NCBI GenBank assembly: GCA_045537905.1
Contig: JAZSQJ010000047.1
Span: forward strand, 1-35,468
Origin: SIG636 sp045537905
Lineage (GTDB): Bacteria; Bacillota; Clostridia; Oscillospirales; CAG-382
Reading direction: 5' to 3'
DNA length: 35,468 nucleotides
This document shows, piece by piece, positions 25,042-32,582 of the stretch. Each line of letters opens with the position of its first letter. Position 1 is the stretch's first letter. The translations under genes and the position numbers were made by a program. The notes under the pieces were generated by a model. It was not told the origin of the DNA. It searched no databases and saw nothing but the letters and a program-made list of their open reading frames with translations.

Positions 25042-25574
25042 TTCCAACCATTTTTTCCTATCCCATCGGCGGGTGCTGACCTAAGGTGCAGAAAAGGCGT
25101 GCTTTTTATAGGGGCGTGGCGGTTTTGATTGGGCGTGAGGAGTAGCACCTTGTAGGGACGGTTTGTCCCTCAGCTTGATGACAAACCTTGTCATCAAGCT
25201 GGCAGAGTGCTGAGAAAGAGTGCAGGCAAGACGAACCGAGGCGAAAACTGTACTCAGTACTGTGAGCCGAGGTTCGTTTTGAACGAAAAAACAAATATAA
25301 TGCAGAAAATTCAGGGAAATTTTCCCTGAATTTTCTACTTTAGAATGAGTATATTTTATTCTTTTTCGTGCTCTGTGCCTTTGTCAGCGGTCTGAGGGAC
25401 GGTTTGTCCCTACATTTTAACTCGTCCCGTTTCATCATAATTTGCGGTGCCGTCTGTTTTATAACGCCTTGCGCACCGTGCTTCAAAAATAAAAAATTGT
25501 ATTTTTTGGAAAGTATATTTCTCCTCCTGCTACACAAATTAATGCTGATGTAAAAAAACGAAAGCAGGTTTGAA
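25042..25574. other. Repeat-rich intergenic region without genes
   Basis: The stretch holds the flanks of a dispersed modular repeat in reverse orientation (25100-25170 and 25394-25455), the 224-bp element between them, and about 110 AT-rich bases before spoIVB. No gene is supported. I found no convincing sporulation promoter for spoIVB by eye. Confidence 0.65.
25171..25394. repeat. 224-bp palindrome-rich element, copy 1
   Basis: From left to right it holds three structures. The first is a perfect 14-bp hairpin (25171-25184 with 25188-25201). The second is a stem ACGAACC/GGTTCGT (25231-25237 with 25271-25277) around GTAC-tca-GTAC. The third is a perfect 13-bp hairpin AGAAAATTCAGGG (25304-25316) with its complement before 25336. 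It is flanked on both sides by direct AGGGACGGTTTGTCCCT (25154-25170 and 25394-25410). A near-identical inverted copy begins at 35248. It has no coding capacity. Confidence 0.75.
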
Positions 25575-26759
25575 ATGGCTAAAAAAATACGCATAACTGC
25601 CCTTACCTCGGTGTTGGCTTTGGCTCTTTTGCTTGGCGGTGCCAATCTGCTACTGCCCGACACTCTCAGCGTGGTAGGGACGTACAACGTGGCGGCGGCG
25701 GTGGACGAAAGTCTTAGCCTCCCTGCCTGTACCGCCACGGTAGGAAAAGATACCGCCACCGTCAAGCTCCTTGGCGTGCTGCCTGTAAAGACGGTTTCCC
25801 TTGACGTACTGGAGCTGGGTAAGGTGTACCCCGGCGGTATGGCGTTTGGGGTAAAGTTTTTCACCGAGGGCGTGCTGGTGGTTGGACTTAACGATATTAT
25901 AGGCTACAGCGGCACCTTTTGCCCTGCAAGGGAGGCAGGCATCCGCAAGGGCGACACCGTCCTTTCCATAAACGGCTCTGCCGTGACGGGTGCCAACGAC
26001 CTTCGTGACAGGGTAGCGGCATCGGGAGGCAATCCCTTGCTGATGGAGATAAAGCGTGAGGGCAAGACCTTCACCACCACCCTCTATCCCGCCCTTTGCG
26101 AGGAGACCAACAGCTATCTGGCAGGTCTGTGGGTCAGAGACTCTACTGCAGGCATCGGTACCGTAACCTACGTCAACGCCGATGACCTCAGCTTCGGCGG
26201 TCTGGGTCACGGCATCTGCGACAGCGACACAGGCGCTCTTATGCCTTTGGGCAAGGCGGTGGTTGTGGACGTTGATATAAACGGAGTAAGACGGGGCGAA
26301 AAGGGTGCCCCCGGTGAGCTTAAGGGTAGCTTTGGCAAGGTAAAACGGGGGAGCATAGATCTTAATACGGAAACGGGCGTATACGGCAGTCTTTCCGAGT
26401 TGCCCGAAAGCCTTAAAGCTCCTATGCCCGTAGGGCTTAGCCACGAGCTGAAGGAGGGCAAAGCCTTTATCTACACCACCCTGGATGGCAACCGCCCCGA
26501 AAAGTACGAGATAGAGATAGAAAAGATATACAAAAACAGCGGCAGTACCAAAAATATGATGATAAGGGTCACCGACCCCAAGCTGCTGAGAGCAACGGGC
26601 GGAATAGTGCAGGGTATGAGCGGAAGCCCCATAATCCAGAACGGCAAGCTGGTTGCCGCCGTTACCCACGTGCTTATTGACGACCCCACCAGAGGCTACG
26701 GTATATTTATAGAAAATATGCTTAAAACCGCCTACGGCTCCGACAGTGCCGCCGCATAG
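25575..26759 (+). CDS. spoIVB: SpoIVB serine peptidase
   Basis: SpoIVB is made in the forespore and cleaves SpoIVFA across the intermembrane space to trigger sigma-K activation. The 394-residue protein has an N-terminal signal anchor (about 7-27) and a PDZ domain (about 95-170, with AGIRKGDTVLSING). The S55 peptidase domain follows, with His212 in GLGHGI and Ser349 in GMSGSPI. Its presence shows the organism is an endospore former. The Shine-Dalgarno is only a modest AGG. The gene is followed 54 bases later by a spore-type LysM/GH18 gene in the same direction. Confidence 0.93.
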   Translation: MAKKIRITALTSVLALALLLGGANLLLPDTLSVVGTYNVAAAVDESLSLPACTATVGKDTATVKLLGVLPVKTVSLDVLELGKVYPGGMAFGVKFFTEGVLVVGLNDIIGYSGTFCPAREAGIRKGDTVLSINGSAVTGANDLRDRVAASGGNPLLMEIKREGKTFTTTLYPALCEETNSYLAGLWVRDSTAGIGTVTYVNADDLSFGGLGHGICDSDTGALMPLGKAVVVDVDINGVRRGEKGAPGELKGSFGKVKRGSIDLNTETGVYGSLSELPESLKAPMPVGLSHELKEGKAFIYTTLDGNRPEKYEIEIEKIYKNSGSTKNMMIRVTDPKLLRATGGIVQGMSGSPIIQNGKLVAAVTHVLIDDPTRGYGIFIENMLKTAYGSDSAAA

Positions 26760-26770
26760 ACCCCGGTACC

Positions 26771-26813
26771 AAAAACCGCCTTGTCCGCATATAATGGGGC
26801 GAGGTGGTTTTTT
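26771..26813 (+). promoter_or_regulatory. Hairpin covering the Shine-Dalgarno of the LysM/GH18 gene
   Basis: A 16-bp stem with three G-U pairs joins 26771-26786 (AAAAACCGCCTTGTCC) to 26797-26812, ending in TTTTTT directly before the ATG at 26814. The GAGGTGG Shine-Dalgarno (26801-26807) is inside the 3' arm. It could terminate spoIVB transcripts, or hide the ribosome site in read-through RNA. The loop contains CATATAAT (26788-26795), a possible -10 box from which transcripts would start after the 5' arm and so stay open. The regulatory reading is inference. Confidence 0.5.
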
Positions 26814-28094
26814 ATGCTTATACATACAGTAAAATCGGGTGAAAGCGTTATGAGCGTGGGCGCTCTCTACGGCGTGGCGCCTCGGGTCGTGGCGGCTCTA
26901 AACGGTATAGGGCTTTACACCGTCCTTGCCGTAGGGCAGTCCCTGGTGATACGCTTTCCAAAGCAAAGCTACACCGTAAAGGCGGGGGACACCCTGGGTG
27001 CAGTCGCCTCCGCCTTTGGCGTAAGCCTTAACGACCTGTACCGTGCCAACCCCAACCTGCAGGGAAGGGACGCTATCCGCATTGGGCAGACCCTTGTTAT
27101 AAGCTACGAGGACAGCCCTCCCTGGGACTTCCCCGTAGGCGGCTATCTGTACCCCTACGTGGAGCAAAGCACCCTGGGCACCGTGGCACCCTTTATGGAC
27201 GTGCTTATCCCCTTTACCTACGGCATAAGGGAGGACGGCAGCCTGTACCTGCTTAACGATACGCGTATCCTTGAGGCGGCGGCAAGCTACGGCGAAGACG
27301 CCTGGATGCACCTGTCCACCTACACCGAGGGCGAGCGTTTTGATACCGCCCTTGCTACCTCGGTACTGGCAAGCACCGCCGTGCAGGATAGGCTTATTAC
27401 CAATATTCTGGCAAAAATGGAGGAAAAGGGCTACGTGGGTCTGGACGTGGACTTTGAGTTTTTGGGCAAGTCCAACGCCTTGCCCTATGCGGGCTTTCTT
27501 CGCCGTGTAACGGAGCGGCTTAACGCCCGGGGCTATACCGTTACAGCCGCCCTTGCTCCCAAGGTGCGGGATGACCAGGCAGGTCTGCTTTACGAGGGGC
27601 ACGATTACGCCGCAGTGGCGGCGGCGGTAAACAGCGTGCTGCTTATGACCTACGAATGGGGCTACACCTACGGACCCCCTCAGGCAATATCGCCCTTGCC
27701 TCAGGTAAGACGGGTGGTGGAGTACGCTCTTACCAAAATGCCTGCGGACAAAATATATCTGGGCATATCCAACTACGGCTACAAATGGACCCTGCCCTAT
27801 AACCCCGAGGCTCCCGTGCCTGCCCCCTCTCTTTCCACGGCGGAGGCAACGGAGCTGGCAGTAACGGTAGGGGCAGAGATACAGTACGACCCGGTGGCAC
27901 AGGCTCCCCATTTCAGCTACCGACAGAACGGCAAGGACGTGGAGGTGTGGTTTGAGGATGCAAGGAGCATAAACGCACGCCTTGCTCTCGTGCCCGAATA
28001 CGGCCTTAAGGGCGCCCTGTACTGGAACCTTGACCGCCCCAACGTAGGCAACCTTAGCCTGCTGGCGGCAAAAAACAGAGGGGTAGACGAATAG
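26814..28094 (+). CDS. LysM-GH18 spore-type glycosyl hydrolase (SleL/YaaH-like)
   Basis: The 426-residue protein has two LysM peptidoglycan-binding repeats (1-47 with HTVKSGESVMSVG; 51-96 with YTVKAGDTLGAVA) and a GH18 catalytic domain (about 105-420). The acid Glu215 lies in GLDVDFEF, the DxDxE motif. TYEWGYTYGPP and ALYWNLDRP match SleL/YaaH-type proteins that degrade cortex fragments during germination. No signal peptide is present, as in spore-coat enzymes targeted by LysM. The ATG at 26814 is preferred to 26781, with GAGGTG seven bases upstream. Placement after spoIVB supports a sporulation role. Confidence 0.88.
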   Translation: MLIHTVKSGESVMSVGALYGVAPRVVAALNGIGLYTVLAVGQSLVIRFPKQSYTVKAGDTLGAVASAFGVSLNDLYRANPNLQGRDAIRIGQTLVISYEDSPPWDFPVGGYLYPYVEQSTLGTVAPFMDVLIPFTYGIREDGSLYLLNDTRILEAAASYGEDAWMHLSTYTEGERFDTALATSVLASTAVQDRLITNILAKMEEKGYVGLDVDFEFLGKSNALPYAGFLRRVTERLNARGYTVTAALAPKVRDDQAGLLYEGHDYAAVAAAVNSVLLMTYEWGYTYGPPQAISPLPQVRRVVEYALTKMPADKIYLGISNYGYKWTLPYNPEAPVPAPSLSTAEATELAVTVGAEIQYDPVAQAPHFSYRQNGKDVEVWFEDARSINARLALVPEYGLKGALYWNLDRPNVGNLSLLAAKNRGVDE

Positions 28095-28201
28095 GGAAGA
28101 AACCGCCTCGGATTGCGGTGTAATATATGGGCGAGGGCTTGCAGGGCCTTTGCCCTGCCGTCCCCACGCCGCAAATTGTGATGAGGCGTGACGAATATAT
28201 C

Positions 28202-28277
28202 GTAGGGCGGGCGGCTTGCTCCCGCCGATATAACGGTAAAAAACGGCACCGCAAATTGTGATTAAACGAGACGGTTT
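28202..28277 (+). repeat. 76-base direct repeat, copy 1
   Basis: It runs from GTAGGGCGGGCGGCTTGCTC through GCAAATTGTGATTAAACGAG to ACGGTTT. It matches 28594-28669 with a single difference (C or T at the seventh base). It contains a GGCGGG...CCCGCC hairpin and the GCAAATTGTGAT flank module. Confidence 0.85.
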
Positions 28278-28322
28278 ACCACGGACGGCACCGCAAATTG
28301 TGATGAGGCGTGGCGGTTAAAA

Positions 28323-28500
28323 TGTAGGGACCGGCGTCCTCGACGGTCCTAAACGTTGCATACATAAAAAACACAACTCAAAGCAATAATACATATCATC
28401 AAATTTGTTGTGAAAATATTTCGTAAGGGTTTTTAGATAAATGCGGGGGTATGCTTTGACCGTTACACTTAGGACCGTCGAGAGACGGTTTGTCCCTACA
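28323..28500. repeat. MITE-like element, copy B (178 bp, core inverted relative to copy A)
   Basis: It has the same left end (TGTAGGGACCGGCGTCC to CCTAA at 28352) and right end (TTAGGACCGTCG from 28469 to GTCCCTACA) as copy A, in the same orientation. The core AATACATATCATCAAATTTG onward (28388-28434) is the reverse complement of the copy A core, 65 bases from the left end and 66 from the right. Confidence 0.75.
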
Positions 28501-28593
28501 CGGTGCTACCCGCAACGCCCCGTCAAAACCGTAATGCCGAGAAAACCAACGGAGACATCACTGCAAATCATAATGGAACGCAAGGGTTTATAT

Positions 28594-28669
28594 GTAGGGT
28601 GGGCGGCTTGCTCCCGCCGATATAACGGTAAAAAACGGCACCGCAAATTGTGATTAAACGAGACGGTTT
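28594..28669 (+). repeat. 76-base direct repeat, copy 2
   Basis: This is the second copy of the sequence at 28202-28277. Here it runs directly into TGTCCCTACACGGTGCTACC, joining the left flank module to the right flank module with no core between them, like an empty version of the element. Confidence 0.8.
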
Positions 28670-28851
28670 GTCCCTACACGGTGCTACCCCTTACGCCCCG
28701 TAAAAACCGCAACGCCGTCCTTAATTGTTACGACGGCGGGAGATAAACCCCCGCCCTACGGTGCTGCCTCTTACGCTCCGTCAAAACCCAAGGCAGTCCG
28801 TTTCTTACAAATTCCGCAGACATAATCCCCGTATATTAAAGTAAATAAGTG

Positions 28852-28880
28852 TTGATTTTACTGAAAATTTGGTGTATAAT
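28852..28880 (+). promoter_or_regulatory. Predicted housekeeping promoter of pcrA-DUF1015-valS
   Basis: TTGATT (28852-28857), a 17-base spacer and consensus TATAAT (28875-28880) lie about 40 bases before the pcrA start. Confidence 0.75.
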
Positions 28881-28917
28881 AGCACTTGGAAGAACTTTGT
28901 TCGGAGGTAGAAAAACA

Positions 28918-31284
28918 ATGGAAACAGCAATAAAGGCATTTACGGAAAAGAAAAAAATGCTTTTTGATAAGCTGTACAGTAAGCTTAACGGCAAACAGCG
29001 AGAGGCGGTGTATACCGTAAACGGCCCTTTGCTTGTGCTTGCAGGTGCGGGCAGCGGTAAAACCACCGTGCTGGTGAACCGTATTGCTCATATTATCTCT
29101 TTTGGCAACCTGTATTTTTCTGAGGAGGTTCCCGCTGACGGAGAGGCTTTGCTTCCTGTGATGGATATGTTGCTTGCTGGCGGCAGCGATAAAGATATAA
29201 AAAGCGTCCTTGGCACTATGGTAAAGGAGCGTGTTGCACCCTGGGAGGTGCTGTGCATCACCTTTACCAACAAGGCGGCATCGGAGTTTAAGGCAAGGCT
29301 TGACAAGCTTTTGGGTGAGGCGGCGGCTGACCTGTGGGCAGGCACCTTCCACTCGGTTTGCGTAAGACTTTTGAGACAGCATATAGATCTGCTTGGCTAC
29401 AGCAAATCCTTTACCATCTACGATGCAGACGACAGCAAGCGTGTTATCACCGATATAATGAAGGCTCTTAAGATAGAGGAGGACGTTCTCACTCCCAGAA
29501 CGGTGCAAAACCACATAAGCCGTGCCAAGGAACGCTGTGTGGAATGGAAGGAGTACGAGGGCGAGGCGATGGGGGATACCAAGCTGGAGACCATTGCCAA
29601 GGTGTACGAGCGTTACTCGAAACAGCTTGCCGAGGCAAACGCCCTTGACTTTGACGATATTATACTGCTTACGATAAAGCTGTTTGAGAAGGAGCCGGAG
29701 GTGCTTGCCAAGTATCAACAGCGATTCAAATACATATTGGTAGACGAGTATCAGGATACAAACCTGTCCCAAAGCCGTCTTATAAATATGCTGGGCGCCA
29801 AGCACCGTAACGTGTGCGTGGTGGGTGACGACGACCAAAGCATATATTCCTTCCGTGGCGCAACGGTGGAAAACATTCTTGGCTTTGACAAGGTTTATAC
29901 CGACTGTACCACCATCCGTCTGGAGCAAAACTACCGCTCTACCCAGACCATACTCTCTGCGGCAAACGCTCTTATAGCCAACAACGGCAACCGTATGGGC
30001 AAAAACCTCTGGACCGACCGTGGGGACGGGGAGCGTATACTGCTTAAAAAGCAGTTTACCCAAAGCGGTGAGGCAGGCTATATAGTAAACTACATAAAGG
30101 AGCAGGTTGCGGAGGGCAAGGCAAGCTACAGCGATTTTGCGGTGCTGTACAGGCTTAACGCCCAGGCAAACGCTCTTGAAATAATATTCAGTAAAAGCCA
30201 CGTGCCCTACCGTGTATTCGGCGGCGTGCGTTTTTACGAGCGTAAGGAGATAAAGGACGTGCTGTCCTATCTGGCGGTTATAGCAAACCCCAGCGACGAC
30301 GTGCGTCTTAAGCGGATACTTAACGTGCCCAAGCGGGGCATAGGCGCCACCACCACCCAGACCTTGTTTGAGCTGGCAGAGGAGGGCGGCGGCGTTTACG
30401 AGGTGCTTCGCAATATGGACGGCTATCCCGAGCTTGGTAAGGGCGTGCAAAAGCTTACCCCCTTCTATACCCTGATGGAGGGGCTGAGGAAATACGCCGA
30501 GGATGCGTCACCCTCTGAGGTGATAAGAGAGATAATCCGCCGTACAGGCTATAAGGAAATGCTGGAGGCAGGGGAGGACGCCGATAAGGCGGAGCTGCTG
30601 GATGAGCTTGTTTCCTCAGCGATGGCGTTTGAGGAGGATGCAGAGGAGCCTACCGTAGACGCCTTCCTTGCAGAGATTGCCTTGATAACCGACATAGACA
30701 ACTACGATACGGACGCTAACGCCGTTACTCTTATGACCATACACAGCGCTAAGGGGCTGGAGTTTCCCGTGGTGTTCTTACCCGGCTTTGAGGAGGGTGT
30801 GTTCCCCGGCGACCAAAGCTCCACCAGCGACAAGGCCTTGGAGGAGGAACGCAGGCTGGCTTACGTTGCCATAACCAGGGCAAAGAAGCAGCTTATAATA
30901 ACCCATACTAACACAAGGCTTCTTTACGGACAGACCAGGCAAAACCCCCTGTCCCGCTTCGCAATGGAGATACCGAAAAACCTGGTAACCATAGAGCAGC
31001 CTGTTAAAACGGTGTACAACAACGTGTCCGAGTCCAAACGCAGATACGCCTCCTCTCAGGAGTCCTTCGTTAAGCAGACGAGGAGTGTACCTGCCGCTCC
31101 TGCCGTAAAGCCTGCTCCCGTGGCAGCCTTTGCCGTAGGTGACACCGTGGAGCATATGATGTTCGGCAAGGGCACCGTAAAGGATGCCAAAAATATGGGC
31201 GGCGATATGCTTTATGAAATAGAATTTGAAAAGCTTGGCACAAAGAAGCTTATGGCAAGCTTTGCCAAGCTGAAGAAAGTATAA
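28918..31284 (+). CDS. pcrA: UvrD/PcrA-type superfamily 1 DNA helicase
   Basis: The 788-residue 3'-5' helicase acts in repair and replication-conflict resolution. Motif I is AGAGSGKT (42-49), motif Ia ITFTNKAASEFK (about 114-125), motif II DEYQD (276-280), motif III near DDDQSIYSFRG (304-314) and motif IV QNYRST. The C-terminal motifs VTLMTIHSAKGLEFPVVF and VAITRAKKQL follow, with a Tudor-like tail (about 738-788). About 45 extra residues (62-106) lie between motifs I and Ia compared with B. subtilis PcrA. The ATG at 28918 is preceded by CGGAGGT; the longer frame from 28849 would include the promoter. Confidence 0.92.
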   Translation: METAIKAFTEKKKMLFDKLYSKLNGKQREAVYTVNGPLLVLAGAGSGKTTVLVNRIAHIISFGNLYFSEEVPADGEALLPVMDMLLAGGSDKDIKSVLGTMVKERVAPWEVLCITFTNKAASEFKARLDKLLGEAAADLWAGTFHSVCVRLLRQHIDLLGYSKSFTIYDADDSKRVITDIMKALKIEEDVLTPRTVQNHISRAKERCVEWKEYEGEAMGDTKLETIAKVYERYSKQLAEANALDFDDIILLTIKLFEKEPEVLAKYQQRFKYILVDEYQDTNLSQSRLINMLGAKHRNVCVVGDDDQSIYSFRGATVENILGFDKVYTDCTTIRLEQNYRSTQTILSAANALIANNGNRMGKNLWTDRGDGERILLKKQFTQSGEAGYIVNYIKEQVAEGKASYSDFAVLYRLNAQANALEIIFSKSHVPYRVFGGVRFYERKEIKDVLSYLAVIANPSDDVRLKRILNVPKRGIGATTTQTLFELAEEGGGVYEVLRNMDGYPELGKGVQKLTPFYTLMEGLRKYAEDASPSEVIREIIRRTGYKEMLEAGEDADKAELLDELVSSAMAFEEDAEEPTVDAFLAEIALITDIDNYDTDANAVTLMTIHSAKGLEFPVVFLPGFEEGVFPGDQSSTSDKALEEERRLAYVAITRAKKQLIITHTNTRLLYGQTRQNPLSRFAMEIPKNLVTIEQPVKTVYNNVSESKRRYASSQESFVKQTRSVPAAPAVKPAPVAAFAVGDTVEHMMFGKGTVKDAKNMGGDMLYEIEFEKLGTKKLMASFAKLKKV

Positions 31285-31302
31285 GTATAAAGGAGAAAAG
31301 AT

Positions 31303-32559
31303 ATGGCTGAAATAAAACCGATCAGAGCGCTCAGATATACAGACAAAGCGGGCTCCATTTCCCTTAACGTGTGCCCTCCCTACGATATAATCAGCGACGG
31401 GGAGAGGGAGGCTCTTATAAAGGGCAGTCCTTTCAATCTTGTAAGACTGGAAAAGCCTGAGGGTGAGGACAGATACAACGCCGCTTCCGAGCTGTTGGAG
31501 TCCTGGCTTGAGAAGGGGATAATTGCCCGTGACGAGGAAGAATGTATTTTTGTATACGGTGAGGATTTTGAGGTTAAGGGCGAGAGGTTTTCCCTTAAGG
31601 GTATCATCTGCCTGTGCAAGCTCTATCCCTTCTCCGAGGGGGTTGTGCTCCCTCACGAAAACACTCTGTCCGGGGCTAAGGCAGACCGCTTTGAGCTTAT
31701 GAAGTCCACCCTTTGTAACTTCTCCTCCATCTACGGCTTGTACGTGGACGAGGAGGCAGAGATAACCGCCGTGGTTAAGGAGGCTGCATCCAAGGCACCT
31801 GAGCAGTGCTTTACCGACGACGAGGGCGTTACCCACACCCTTTGGCGTATAGAAGGCTCCTCCGATATCTCCAAAATCCTTCGCGCTATGGCTTCCAAGC
31901 AGATATTTATTGCCGACGGTCACCACAGATACGAAACCGCCGTTAAGTTTAAGGAATATCTGGAGGAAAGAGGCGAGTGCGAGGGTCTGCGTGACTACGT
32001 GCTTATGACTCTGGTGGATATGGATAACGACGGCCTTGTTATTTTCCCCACCCACAGACTTATACACAGCATGGAGGTAGACAAGGAAGAGCTGCTTTCC
32101 AAGCTGGAGATGGACTTTGTTATAGAGGAATACGACGACGTAAGCACGGTGGAAAGCGTGCTTAGCCGTTATTCCAACGATAAGGCTTACGCTTTGTATA
32201 CCGGCGGCGAGGGCTTTACGTTGCTTATACTCAAGGACGCTCCTGCCGATAAGGACGATGGCGGACTGTCTGCCCTTGACGTTTCCGTTCTTCACGATAT
32301 GGTGCTGGAAAACTGCCTTGGCATCGACAAGGAGAATATGGCGGCACAGCGTAACCTGCGTTACACCAGAGATATAGACGAGGCTGTTGAAAGCGTAAGA
32401 AAGGGCGAAAGCAGTGCGGCGTTTATCCTTAACCCCACCAAGGTTGGCGAGATAAAGAGCGTGTCGCTCAGCGGCGGCAAAATGCCCCAGAAGTCTACCT
32501 ACTTCTATCCCAAGCTTAAGACCGGTCTTGTAATGAACACTATCAAGGACAGAGACTAA
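31303..32559 (+). CDS. DUF1015-family protein
   Basis: The 418-residue cytoplasmic protein carries the DUF1015 signatures: the N-terminal PIRALRY and CPPYDIIS, PHENTLSGAKADRFEL (117-132), and IADGHHRYETA (203-213), plus a NPTKVGEI segment near the C-terminus. The conserved His, Glu and Asp residues suggest an enzyme active site. Some relatives have been linked to free-serine kinase activity, but I am not certain this applies here. AAAGGAGA precedes the ATG. It sits 18 bases after pcrA and 23 before valS, so the three are probably one transcript. Confidence 0.85.
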   Translation: MAEIKPIRALRYTDKAGSISLNVCPPYDIISDGEREALIKGSPFNLVRLEKPEGEDRYNAASELLESWLEKGIIARDEEECIFVYGEDFEVKGERFSLKGIICLCKLYPFSEGVVLPHENTLSGAKADRFELMKSTLCNFSSIYGLYVDEEAEITAVVKEAASKAPEQCFTDDEGVTHTLWRIEGSSDISKILRAMASKQIFIADGHHRYETAVKFKEYLEERGECEGLRDYVLMTLVDMDNDGLVIFPTHRLIHSMEVDKEELLSKLEMDFVIEEYDDVSTVESVLSRYSNDKAYALYTGGEGFTLLILKDAPADKDDGGLSALDVSVLHDMVLENCLGIDKENMAAQRNLRYTRDIDEAVESVRKGESSAAFILNPTKVGEIKSVSLSGGKMPQKSTYFYPKLKTGLVMNTIKDRD

Positions 32560-32582
32560 ACCGAAAGGATAATATAAAGGCT

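Larger units (their letters stand above)
28095..28851. other. Repeat-rich intergenic region without genes
   Basis: About 750 bases with no supportable gene. It contains a 76-base direct repeat, a terminal-repeat element (copy B), an apparently core-less fusion of its flanks (28640-28715), and a right flank ending GCTCCGTCAAAACC (28776-28789). Short frames crossing it are composed of repeat sequence. Confidence 0.7.

Noticed and set aside
28054..28653. Short frames in the gap before pcrA
   Set aside because: They are composed of the dispersed repeat modules and lack ribosome sites.
28100..28800. Possible CRISPR array
   Set aside because: The repeats are irregularly spaced, of several types and partly inverted; no constant 25-40 base repeat with equal spacers and no cas genes.
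28858..30450. 530-codon minus-strand frame opposite pcrA
   Set aside because: Antisense shadow of well-supported helicase motifs, rich in His/Leu/Tyr with no motif of its own.
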